Source: JAHJRJ01 sp037443685
GTDB taxonomy: Bacteria > Bacteroidota > Ignavibacteria > UBA10030 > BY39
Length of the DNA stretch: 23,473 bases
NCBI GenBank assembly: GCA_037443685.1
Contig: JBBINX010000028.1
Location: forward strand, 1 to 23,473
Direction: 5' to 3'
This document shows, piece by piece, positions 14,558-23,300 of the stretch. The notes beneath the pieces were generated by a model, which had not been told where the DNA came from, did no database searches, and saw only the letters and a list, made by a program, of their open reading frames with translations. The translations under genes were made by a program, and so were the position numbers. Numbering within the stretch: the stretch's first letter is position 1; each line of letters starts with the position of its first letter.

Positions 14558-17500
14558 TTAAATATCTTTTTTCTTATCCTTAATGTATTTTTTTGCTAAA
14601 ATGAGTAATTTAAATATTTCATCGATATGGAAAGGTTTCGATGCGAGGAAATCAACTCCGGTACCTTTAATATCTTGAACACCCAGGTCTCTACCCCATC
14701 CTGATAACAATACGACAGGGGTGTTTGATTTAATGGTTTTAACGATTTTAGCTACTTCCAAACCGTTTAGTCCAGGCATACCTAGGTCAGTAAAAACGAT
14801 GTCGATCTTGATTGATTTAAATTTTTCGATTCCTTCTTTGCCGTCGCATGCTAAAACTACATCATAATTTGCGCTTGTGAGAATTTCGGCAAGTAGCAGC
14901 CGGATTTCTTCTTCGTCATCGATTACAAGAATCTTGAACTGTTCTGTATTTAATTCTTTTTCAATTTCTGAAGTTATAAAATTGGGTTTATTTGAGTAAT
15001 TGTTAACAATATTTAATTTTGGAAACGTGATAGTAAACTTTGTGCCAACTTCCGGTTTGCTAATTACTGAAATCTCACCTTGTCGTTTATTGACGAGTGT
15101 CTTAACCATTGCCAGACCCAGACCAGTACCCTTGTCACCCTTGGTTGTATAGAATGGGTCAAAAATTCTTAACCTTGTGGCATCGTCCATTCCTATACCA
15201 GTATCTTCTACTTCTATGCTGTACAACTTTTCTTGATTCAGTGTCCTAATTGTAATTGTGCCACCAGATGGCATTGCATCTACTGCATTCAATAATAGAT
15301 TTGTAAGAATTTCCCGTAACTCTGCTCCGCTGCCGAGAACTATAGGAAGTCCGGCAAATTCTTTTTTAATTTCTATATAAACTCCTTTGTGTTGAGCATA
15401 GTCTTTCCATTTGGTTTGTGTAAGTTGGATTGCATCTTCAATTATCATATTAACATCAATCGCTGAGGCATTATCTTCAACCTTCTGTTTTGCAAAATCC
15501 TGGAGGCGTTTCACAGTTTCCGAACCGTCAATTGCTGCTTTAAGAATAATTTCTAAATCTTGTTTCACTTTCTGGTCTGTTGCTTTTAGGTGTAACAATT
15601 GTGTGCGTCCAAAGATTACTCCTAACAGATTATTAAAATCGTGAGCGACGCCACTAGCAAGGTCGCCGATCGCTTTCAATTTTTCACTGTGTGTTAATAA
15701 TTTTTGCGATTCGTGCAACTTCTCGTACGCTTTTTTCAAATCTTCGTTGGCTTTTGTAACACTTGAGTATAATCGAGCATTTTCAAGCGCGGCATTTAAC
15801 TGAGCAGAATATAGATTAAAAACCGGAATGTCCTCGTGTGTAAATTCATCAGAATTTATTAATACAGCGCCAATAACTTCGTTAAATACGATTAACGGTA
15901 ATAAAATTGAATATTTTTTATATCCGAGCTCCTCGGCAATTGTTTGGATGATATTCGGTGGTATATTTGACGGCAAGATATCATAAAGACGTTCGATGGC
16001 TTTATCGTTAAATATAGTTTTCTTTTGCTCGATCACTTGTATTAAGTTAGGATGATTTTTAATCGGAATTTGTATTGAATCTAATCTGAAATTATAATTA
16101 ATTTCAAGACCTCGAATTATCCCAGTATCAAAAGTTGTTCGAACTATGTTAAGAAAAATACCTTTCCTGATTAGAATTATCAAATTATGCCCTAACCGCC
16201 GGATAGCTTTTACAATGGTATTAAAAATCTCTTCGTCAGTTGTTGACCTTGCAAGTGCTTGTGATGCAACCAACAACGACAGAATGCGTTCCTGATGTTT
16301 TTTCTTCTCCGTAACATCTCTGCCAATACCACGGAATCCGATAATTGACGTACGGTCGTCATAGACCGCGGTTGCAGTCTCCATGAAAATTCTCCGTTCA
16401 CCACTTTTCTTCTTAAGTTCTATTTCGAAATCAACGACATACCCCGTCTTTGCTAATTCAGATTTGAATCTATCCCGGTCGTTTGGATTTAGATATAAAT
16501 CTTTAGTGATATCGATTTGAAGCATTTCTTCTTTCGAATTGTATCCTAACAAATCAACTCCCGCTTGATTTACAGAAATAAACTTACCGTTCGCCGTAGT
16601 TTCAAAGATAAAATCTTTTGACTCTTCGAAAAGCTGCCGATACTTGACCTCCGAAATATGTGCTTGTTTTTCTAGAATCTTCGGTTCTGTAATATCTTGA
16701 GAAACACCGAGTATACCACAAGCTTTACCTGTGTCATCGTACAACAATGTATTCACCAAGCTGATGATAATTTTTCTACCGTCTTTTGTGATTTCTTCAA
16801 TCTCTCCTGTCCATTTACCTTTTTCTCGCAAATCTTTTGAAACTTCATCCGTGTGGGCTGTTAATGAAGCATTTTTACCTGCAAATATTGATATGTGTTT
16901 CCCGACGACTTCTTCAGTTGTGAATCCAGACATTCGAGCTTTACTCTCGTTTATGAATATAATATTATTTTCCAAGTCCGTTACGACTATCCCATCCGAC
17001 GTGTGTAATATTACGTTCGACAACAGAAGAAGTTTATTCTCGTTCTCTTTGCTATCAGTAATGTTAATACACACACAGATTATACTACTGATATCTCGGT
17101 TTTGAACTATTACAGGTTCTACGTTGAGTTTAATATAGAGCTTCTTATTATTTTTTGTTAGAATAGAGATTTCACCTTGCCATCTACTTTGTGTATCGAT
17201 CATATCTGCAAAGGTTCTATATTTTTCATAATTTACAAAATTAATTTTAAGAAGTTCTACAATATTTTTACCAACAGCTTCTTCAAACTTGAATTGAAAT
17301 AAATTTTCGGCAGCTTCGTTGAACATTTGCACCGTTGCATTTGAATTCAATACGATTATTGGTATGTTCAATTTTTTGAGTATTTCCAAACCGATATCGG
17401 TGTTCTCATTTTTTGGTTTTGATTCAGAAATAGAAGAGTGTAAACGGAGAATTGTTTCGGGGATATCTCTTCGATTTACTATCATCGGTGTAGCGATGTT

Positions 17501-17782
17501 GCGGAATATATCGTAATTATTGGATTTGTCTTCGTCTTCGATAAAAATAAGGTGAGGTTTTATTCGGGACTTTGAAAAATACTCGGCAAGCTTATTTATC
17601 AGAATTTTTTCTATAGCTCCGTCAAAAACTATCGCATCAAAACTATCCTTTTGAAGTAATTGAATGACGGCAGGACTGGGCGAAAAATGTGTCAGCTCAA
17701 TTTTACTATTGTCATCAAGGAACCGTTCTTTTATTTTTTCAATCTGGTTTATATCGGTGGAAAAATAAAGAATTTTTACCAT
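14558..17782 (-). CDS. Hybrid sensor histidine kinase: receiver-like, 3 PAS, GAF, HisKA, HATPase, receiver
   Basis: This 1074-residue kinase has no transmembrane helix and should sense a cytosolic signal. Domains in order: an atypical receiver-like domain (1-115, Asp54 at the phospho-site but poor acidic pocket), PAS (about 130-245), PAS (250-370), PAS (378-495), GAF (500-675), a coiled-coil linker, HisKA with His714 in HDFNNLL, and HATPase with N-box NLLLNAVDAMP, DTGIGM, and a GTGLGLAM lid. A C-terminal receiver follows, with Asp955/956, phospho-acceptor Asp999, Ser1027 and Lys1049. All catalytic residues are intact. The output is probably phosphotransfer to a separate protein, since no DNA-binding domain is present. 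It sits 11 nt after a small DHp-only protein gene, its likely partner. Confidence 0.94.
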   Translation of the reverse strand: MVKILYFSTDINQIEKIKERFLDDNSKIELTHFSPSPAVIQLLQKDSFDAIVFDGAIEKILINKLAEYFSKSRIKPHLIFIEDEDKSNNYDIFRNIATPMIVNRRDIPETILRLHSSISESKPKNENTDIGLEILKKLNIPIIVLNSNATVQMFNEAAENLFQFKFEEAVGKNIVELLKINFVNYEKYRTFADMIDTQSRWQGEISILTKNNKKLYIKLNVEPVIVQNRDISSIICVCINITDSKENENKLLLLSNVILHTSDGIVVTDLENNIIFINESKARMSGFTTEEVVGKHISIFAGKNASLTAHTDEVSKDLREKGKWTGEIEEITKDGRKIIISLVNTLLYDDTGKACGILGVSQDITEPKILEKQAHISEVKYRQLFEESKDFIFETTANGKFISVNQAGVDLLGYNSKEEMLQIDITKDLYLNPNDRDRFKSELAKTGYVVDFEIELKKKSGERRIFMETATAVYDDRTSIIGFRGIGRDVTEKKKHQERILSLLVASQALARSTTDEEIFNTIVKAIRRLGHNLIILIRKGIFLNIVRTTFDTGIIRGLEINYNFRLDSIQIPIKNHPNLIQVIEQKKTIFNDKAIERLYDILPSNIPPNIIQTIAEELGYKKYSILLPLIVFNEVIGAVLINSDEFTHEDIPVFNLYSAQLNAALENARLYSSVTKANEDLKKAYEKLHESQKLLTHSEKLKAIGDLASGVAHDFNNLLGVIFGRTQLLHLKATDQKVKQDLEIILKAAIDGSETVKRLQDFAKQKVEDNASAIDVNMIIEDAIQLTQTKWKDYAQHKGVYIEIKKEFAGLPIVLGSGAELREILTNLLLNAVDAMPSGGTITIRTLNQEKLYSIEVEDTGIGMDDATRLRIFDPFYTTKGDKGTGLGLAMVKTLVNKRQGEISVISKPEVGTKFTITFPKLNIVNNYSNKPNFITSEIEKELNTEQFKILVIDDEEEIRLLLAEILTSANYDVVLACDGKEGIEKFKSIKIDIVFTDLGMPGLNGLEVAKIVKTIKSNTPVVLLSGWGRDLGVQDIKGTGVDFLASKPFHIDEIFKLLILAKKYIKDKKKDI

Positions 17783-17793
17783 TACTTTCTAGC

Positions 17794-18483
17794 TCACTTT
17801 TCCAGGCGGTAAATTTTATTTGTCGATACTTTTCGTAAAACAGATTGATCATCTATCATCTTTGTTCTTAATACTCTTAATGATTTTATTTGGTTATCTA
17901 TTTTATTGACACCATCTTTAATAACTTGTAAGTAATGCAATTTCTTTTCTATAGTAATATCATCATTCTGAAGTTGAAAGAGGGCTAAATTTATTATTCC
18001 GAGAGGGTTATTAATTTCGTGTGTGATGTCTGCGAGGCACTTATTGATTTCGGCAAAATTCTGAAGAATTATATTAAATTCTTCGGCTTTTTTGGTCACA
18101 TCGGCTTTTTTTAAAATACTGCTGAACGTCCACCCAAAAATAGGAGTATCAATTTCTGATATATTTAAGATATCATCCGCACCCCCACTTAGTTGAGCAT
18201 GAGTTAAGCTTGCTTCGGCAATGTTTGTCAATTGAATAATAGGCATTCTAAAATTCTGGCTACGAAGATGTTTCGTAATCATAACACTTTTTGTTTCACT
18301 GACTTTTTCACCAATCAAAGCGATATCATAGACAATACTTTTTGCTGTGGTAAAATTTTCGAGAGATTTAAACTTAAAAAGATCCAAAATTACACTGAAT
18401 TTCAGAGATTCTGAAAGCCTTTTTCCAAACTTATCAGTGTCCAAATCGGTTGGGCCAAATATTATAACAGAAATTGTATCCAT
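17794..18483 (-). CDS. Pseudo-receiver + DHp (HisKA-like) protein lacking an ATPase domain
   Basis: This 229-residue protein has an N-terminal receiver-like half: a hydrophobic first strand, YDIALIG (52-58) where a phospho-Asp would sit but Gly58 occurs instead, and GADDILN (101-107), where typical receivers continue towards a conserved Lys-Pro. The C-terminal half has a perfect histidine-kinase H-box, HEINNPLGII (His155), followed by two amphipathic helices (about 140-205), but the protein ends with no N, G1 or G2 box. It therefore cannot bind ATP as a kinase does; it could be phosphorylated in trans, pass phosphate on, or form heterodimers with the neighbouring hybrid kinase 11 nt downstream. 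I see no frameshifted ATPase domain in the gap. Confidence 0.75.
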   Translation of the reverse strand: MDTISVIIFGPTDLDTDKFGKRLSESLKFSVILDLFKFKSLENFTTAKSIVYDIALIGEKVSETKSVMITKHLRSQNFRMPIIQLTNIAEASLTHAQLSGGADDILNISEIDTPIFGWTFSSILKKADVTKKAEEFNIILQNFAEINKCLADITHEINNPLGIINLALFQLQNDDITIEKKLHYLQVIKDGVNKIDNQIKSLRVLRTKMIDDQSVLRKVSTNKIYRLEK

Positions 18484-18615
18484 ATTTTTATTTTTTCCGG
18501 GTAAAAGTTATGTATATTCTATAAAAATATCAAGTATTTTGGGGAAATAATTTTATTTCAGCGCTCTATAACACACTGGCACTTGACTTTTAAGCAATAT
18601 TTTATCAATTTAATA
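18484..18615. promoter_or_regulatory. Divergent intergenic region between the kinase pair and the PorV-family gene
   Basis: This AT-rich gap holds the start points of two divergent transcripts. TTGACT at 18583-18588 resembles a -35 box for the plus-strand gene, but no well-spaced -10 follows. On the minus strand, TATAGAATATAC-like sequence occurs upstream of the DHp-only gene. Neither is strong enough to call individually. Confidence 0.3.
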
Positions 18616-19671
18616 ATGAAGTATATGCAGAATTTACTAATGAAATATAGCTTGTTTGTTATTATTGTTGCTATAATGTTAACACCGTTTAATGTGGTAT
18701 ACGGAGGAACTGGTATCGGAAAATATGCCGGCGAGTTTATCTCAATTGGTGTTGGTGGACGTGCGTTAGGAATGGGCGGTGCTTATGCAGCTCTTGCAAA
18801 CGATGTAACAGCCGGTTATTGGAATCCTGCGGGTTTGTCAAAGATAAATTATCCGCAATTATCGTTGATGCATACAGAGCAGTTCGGAAGTTTAGTAAAC
18901 TACGATTATGCCGCTTTAGCGATTCCGTTTGGAAGTAACTCAAGCATGGGACTGAGTGTTATTCGATTAGGTATCGATGGGATCCCCGATACACGTAATG
19001 CTTGGGTAGATGAGAACGGTAACGGTATTCTTGACGAGGACCTAATTGGAAGTAAAATAAATTATTTTAACGCCGCCGATTGGGCAATGTATTTTACGTA
19101 CTCAAAAAAATATAACGACATATTTTCATACGGAGTAAATTTGAAACTTATTCGTAGAGAGATGAGTGTCGGTTCTGCAACCGGACTCGGTTTTGATATC
19201 GGTGTTCAATACTCACCATTTGAAAATATTTTGTTGGGTGCAAATTTTCAGGATGCAACAACAACATTAATTGCATGGAACACTGGAACGAACGAATTAA
19301 TTTCCCCCACACTAAAAATCGGCTCAGCTTATATTATAGAAGCACTCGGTGGACGTTTTGCTCCTGCACTTGATATGGATGTCCGATTTGAGAATCGACG
19401 TTCCGCATCTAATTTAAATTTGGGTCCTGTAAGTTTCGATTTTCATTCAGGGATCGAATTTGATTTCAAAAATGTAGCAGCACTCCGTGTCGGTTACAGC
19501 GATATAGGAACTGCTAACTTCGGTGCGGGTGTACATTTGCCAAAATTCGACATCGATTATACTTTCGCCACGTCAAAGTTAACAGACAGTAGGTTCGGCA
19601 ATACACACCGCATTTCGATAATATTCACTTTTGAGTCTGAACAGTTTGCCAGGAATTTGAATCAACGATGA
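18616..19671 (+). CDS. PorV/PorQ-family outer-membrane beta-barrel protein
   Basis: With the ATG at 18616 the protein has 351 residues, a hydrophobic signal peptide ending near NVVYG (about residue 30), then the family hallmark YAGEFISIGVGGRALGMGGA and the WNPAGL stretch. The rest alternates short amphipathic strands, as expected of a FadL-like outer-membrane barrel. PorV is a shuttle component of the type IX secretion system, but many PorV/PorQ relatives in this bacterial group have no proven role. An insertion holds a calcium-loop-like DENGNGILDED (132-142). Alternative starts are a TTG at 18583 and ATGs at 18625 and 18640; none has a clear Shine-Dalgarno. Its TGA overlaps the ATG of the next gene. 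Confidence 0.85.
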   Translation: MKYMQNLLMKYSLFVIIVAIMLTPFNVVYGGTGIGKYAGEFISIGVGGRALGMGGAYAALANDVTAGYWNPAGLSKINYPQLSLMHTEQFGSLVNYDYAALAIPFGSNSSMGLSVIRLGIDGIPDTRNAWVDENGNGILDEDLIGSKINYFNAADWAMYFTYSKKYNDIFSYGVNLKLIRREMSVGSATGLGFDIGVQYSPFENILLGANFQDATTTLIAWNTGTNELISPTLKIGSAYIIEALGGRFAPALDMDVRFENRRSASNLNLGPVSFDFHSGIEFDFKNVAALRVGYSDIGTANFGAGVHLPKFDIDYTFATSKLTDSRFGNTHRISIIFTFESEQFARNLNQR

Positions 19672-20252
19672 TTCAGAAATACTTTCCGTGCTTGCTGCTC
19701 CCTTTCATTTTTGTATCGTGTGCAGGTATCCCGAAATACTCATCTGACTTTCCCTTATCATCAGAAAAAATAATATCGATAGATAAAACATTGCAAGCCC
19801 AAATCCCATTTGGATGGTTTGTTCCTATTGACACTTTATTAAGTCAAAAACTTCTTTTTTTTATCGTAAGCGAGAATTATACTAGCACGATCTCGCTGCA
19901 AGAAATCATAGTTGATAGCGGAACAGAAAATCGTATAAACAATGAAGGAATAAAATTACTTGCTGCAATCAGTTCGGTTTTTAAAAAAGCTTCAGCACCA
20001 TCTTACTTCTTCTGTACTAAAGAACAAATATTTTCGATCAATAGTCAAGAATATTGCGGTTATGAATACTATGACGATAAACTCAGCAACAGGACGCGAG
20101 TTGTCGTCTTTCGAATTGGTAATAAATTTTTTGAATGTTCTGCTACTCCAATCTCGGGTCCTTGGTACGAGACCGACCTCAAGAAGTTGTACACAGCAAT
20201 GCATGCTTTCCTAAAATCACTGCAAGTTGTGAACCACAATGATATAAACTAA
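19668..20252 (+). CDS. Putative lipoprotein of unknown function
   Basis: This 194-residue protein starts within the stop of the PorV-family gene (ATGA overlap), so the two are almost certainly co-translated. The start MIQKYFPCLLLPFIFVSC fits a lipoprotein signal with Cys18, although Phe at lipobox -3 is unusual. The mature part reads like a small alpha/beta domain: a QIPFGWFVP strand-turn, then an amphipathic helix and several strands (RTRVVVFRIGNKFFECSATP), which vaguely recalls PsbP/DcrB-type lipoproteins. That resemblance is an impression from the layout, not a family match. It probably assists or accompanies the outer-membrane barrel. Confidence 0.7.
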   Translation: MIQKYFPCLLLPFIFVSCAGIPKYSSDFPLSSEKIISIDKTLQAQIPFGWFVPIDTLLSQKLLFFIVSENYTSTISLQEIIVDSGTENRINNEGIKLLAAISSVFKKASAPSYFFCTKEQIFSINSQEYCGYEYYDDKLSNRTRVVVFRIGNKFFECSATPISGPWYETDLKKLYTAMHAFLKSLQVVNHNDIN

Positions 20253-20394
20253 TACCCATTGTTGTAAATGGAAAAAATTTTTGGTATATTATACAGCTAT
20301 CTTTAAATTCAATCGAGTTTAAAAATCAATTCTGTTTTTTTAAATAATCATATGTAAAATCATTGACAAGAATAATCAATTCCGGAGTTTAATC
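20253..20394. promoter_or_regulatory. nifJ upstream region
   Basis: This 142-nt AT-rich gap separates the lipoprotein stop from nifJ. It contains a short hairpin CCATT/AATGG near the start followed by an A/T run (a weak terminator), a TATATTATAC stretch near 20283-20293 that could be a -10 region, and the Shine-Dalgarno GGAG at 20384-20387, 7 nt before the nifJ ATG. No operator is recognisable. Confidence 0.35.
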
Positions 20395-23300
20395 ATGACT
20401 AGAAATAAAGTTACAATCGACGGTAACGAAGCAGCTGCATATGTAGCACACAAGACTAATGAAATAATTGCTATTTATCCTATTACACCCTCATCCAATA
20501 TGGGTGAGTGGGCTGATGCCTGGTCGTCTGCCGGCGAAAAAAATATCTGGGGCGTTGTCCCCACAGTAATTGAAATGCAAAGCGAAGGTGGTGCAGCGGG
20601 CGCTGTTCACGGAGCTTTGCAAACCGGTTCATTAACTACGACCTTTACAGCATCACAAGGATTGTTGTTGATGATACCTAATATGTTTAAAATAGCAGGC
20701 GAGTTAACACCAACCGTATTTCACGTTTCTGCACGTTGCGTAGCAACTCACGCTCTCTCAATTTTCGGTGACCACAGCGATGTGATGTCGGTTCGCTCTA
20801 CTGGCTGGGCACTAATAGCTTCCAACTCGGTTCAAGAAGTAATGGATAATGCTTTAATTGCACAAGCGGCTACACTCGAAGCACGTATTCCTTTCTTACA
20901 CTTTTTCGATGGCTTTAGAACTTCGCACGAGGTGATGAAGGTTGAACAACTCACTGATGACGATATCAGAGCGATGATAGATAATGAACTCGTAATTGCT
21001 CATCGTAATCGTGCGATGACACCTGATAGGCCAGTTCTTCGTGGAACAGCTCAAAATCCGGATGTATTTTTTCAAGCGCGCGAAACTATAAATCCTTTCT
21101 ACGAAAAAGTTCCTGAAATTGTACAGAAGACTATGGACAGGTTTGCTAAAATTGTTGGCAGACAGTACCACTTGTTCGACTATATCGGCGATCCGAACGC
21201 AGAACGGATAATAATTATGATGGGTTCAGGTGCTGAAACTGCTGAAGAAACCGTAAACTTTTTAAATGCACGCGGAGAAAAAGTTGGACTCATTAAAGTA
21301 AGACTATTCAGACCTTTTTCAGCTAAACACTTAATCAAAGCAATTCCACAATCTGTAAAATCGATTGCCGTACTCGATAGAACAAAAGAACCTGGAGCTG
21401 GTGGCGAACCACTTTACAAAGATGTTGTTACCGCAATTAGTGAATTGTTCTCGCAAGGGTCTACTACCTTCAAATCATATCCTAAAATAACAGGCGGTCG
21501 CTACGGTTTAGCATCCAAAGAATTTACACCTACTATGATAAAAGGTGTTTTCGACGAACTTAAAAAAGAAAAGCCGAAAAATTACTTCACTGTTGGAATT
21601 AACGATGATGTTACAAACTCCTCTATTGATTATGACCCGCATTTTACAACTGAAGACATTTCAGTTAAACGCTCCTTGTTTTACGGCCTCGGTGCCGATG
21701 GTACTGTAGGTGCTAATAAAAACTCAATCAAAATCATTGGCGAGGAAACCGACAATTATGCTCAAGGTTATTTTGTTTACGACTCAAAAAAATCGGGTGC
21801 AGTTACTGTATCGCACTTGCGTTTTGGTCCGAAGCCTATTCAATCAACGTATTTGATTAATAAAGCTGACTTTATTGCTTGCCATCAGTGGGTGTTTTTA
21901 GAAAGATACGATATGTTAAAAGATGCCCTGCCAGGCGCAACATTCCTCCTCAACACTCCTTTTGATCGAAATGAAGTTTGGGATAAGCTTCCACGAAAAG
22001 TTCAGGAGCAAATTATTGAGAAAAAATTAAAGTTATTTATCATTGATGGGACTAAAGTTGCCGAACAAACTGGAATGGGTGAACGTGTTAACACAATCAT
22101 GCAAACCTGTTTCTTCGCCATATCAAATATTCTCACGAAAGACGAAGCAATTCAAAAGATTAAAGATACTATCAAAAAAACTTACGGTGCTAAGGGGGAT
22201 CAAATCGTCAAGATGAACTATCTAGCAGTCGACCAGACTATTGCTAATCTGCACGAGATAAAAGTTCCCGAAAAAGCAACCAGTAAGATCGAATTTGTTC
22301 CGGTAATGTCCGATCCGAGAGCTCCCAAGTTTGTACGAGATGTTACTGCTAAAATTTATGGTGGTTTGGGTGATACGCTACCCGTGAGTGCTTTTCCGGT
22401 CGATGGCACTTTTGAAACCGATACAGCTCAATGGGAACGGCGAAACATTGCACTCGAAATCCCTGTTTGGGATCCTGATGTATGCATTCAATGCAATAAA
22501 TGTATACTTGTTTGCCCACACGCATCTATTCGGGTAAAAGTGTATGACGAAAAATATACAGTAAAAGCTCCATCTACATATCAGTGGACAAAAGTAAAAG
22601 GAAAAGAATTCGAGCCAAATATGGTTTATACAATTCAGGTTGCACCCGAAGACTGCACAGGATGTGGAATCTGTGTTGAAGTTTGTCCAGCAAAAAATAA
22701 AACTGAAACCCGTCTTAAAGCTCTCAATATGGCCGACCAACTCCCATTACGAGAGGCTGAAAGAATTAATTACGACTTCTTCTTAGATTTACCAGAATAC
22801 GATAGAAGGAAAGTTCAAATTAATACTGTGAAGGGTTGTCAACTTCTCGAGCCGTTGTTCGAGTATTCAGGAGCCTGCACTGGCTGTGGCGAAACTCCTT
22901 ATGTAAAACTTGTAACACAATTGTTTGGCGATCGCTGTTTAATTGCTAATGCCACAGGTTGTTCGTCTATCTATGGTGGCAATTTACCGACAACTCCATT
23001 TTCAAAAAATAAAGACGGCAGAGGTCCAACGTGGTCAAATTCTCTCTTCGAAGATAACGCTGAATTTGGTCTCGGATTTCGTCTAACACTCGATCAACAA
23101 AATTTATTTGCGATTGAGTTGATGAAAAGTCTATCCAGTGTTATCGGGACCGATTTAATAGATGCAATTATTAATGCCGATCAATCTACCGAAAGTGGAA
23201 TCTACGATCAACGCGAACGTGTAGAAATTCTGAAAAAGAAATTAACAAACGAAAAATCAGCCGCGGCAAAACAACTGTTAGCAATCGCAGATAATTTAGT

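Noticed and set aside
18577..18595. TGGCAC followed by TTGACTTTTAAGC, resembling a sigma-54 promoter before the PorV-family gene
   Set aside because: The GC that should lie 12 nt after the GG is not there; the next GC is 4 nt too far. The match is partial and likely chance.
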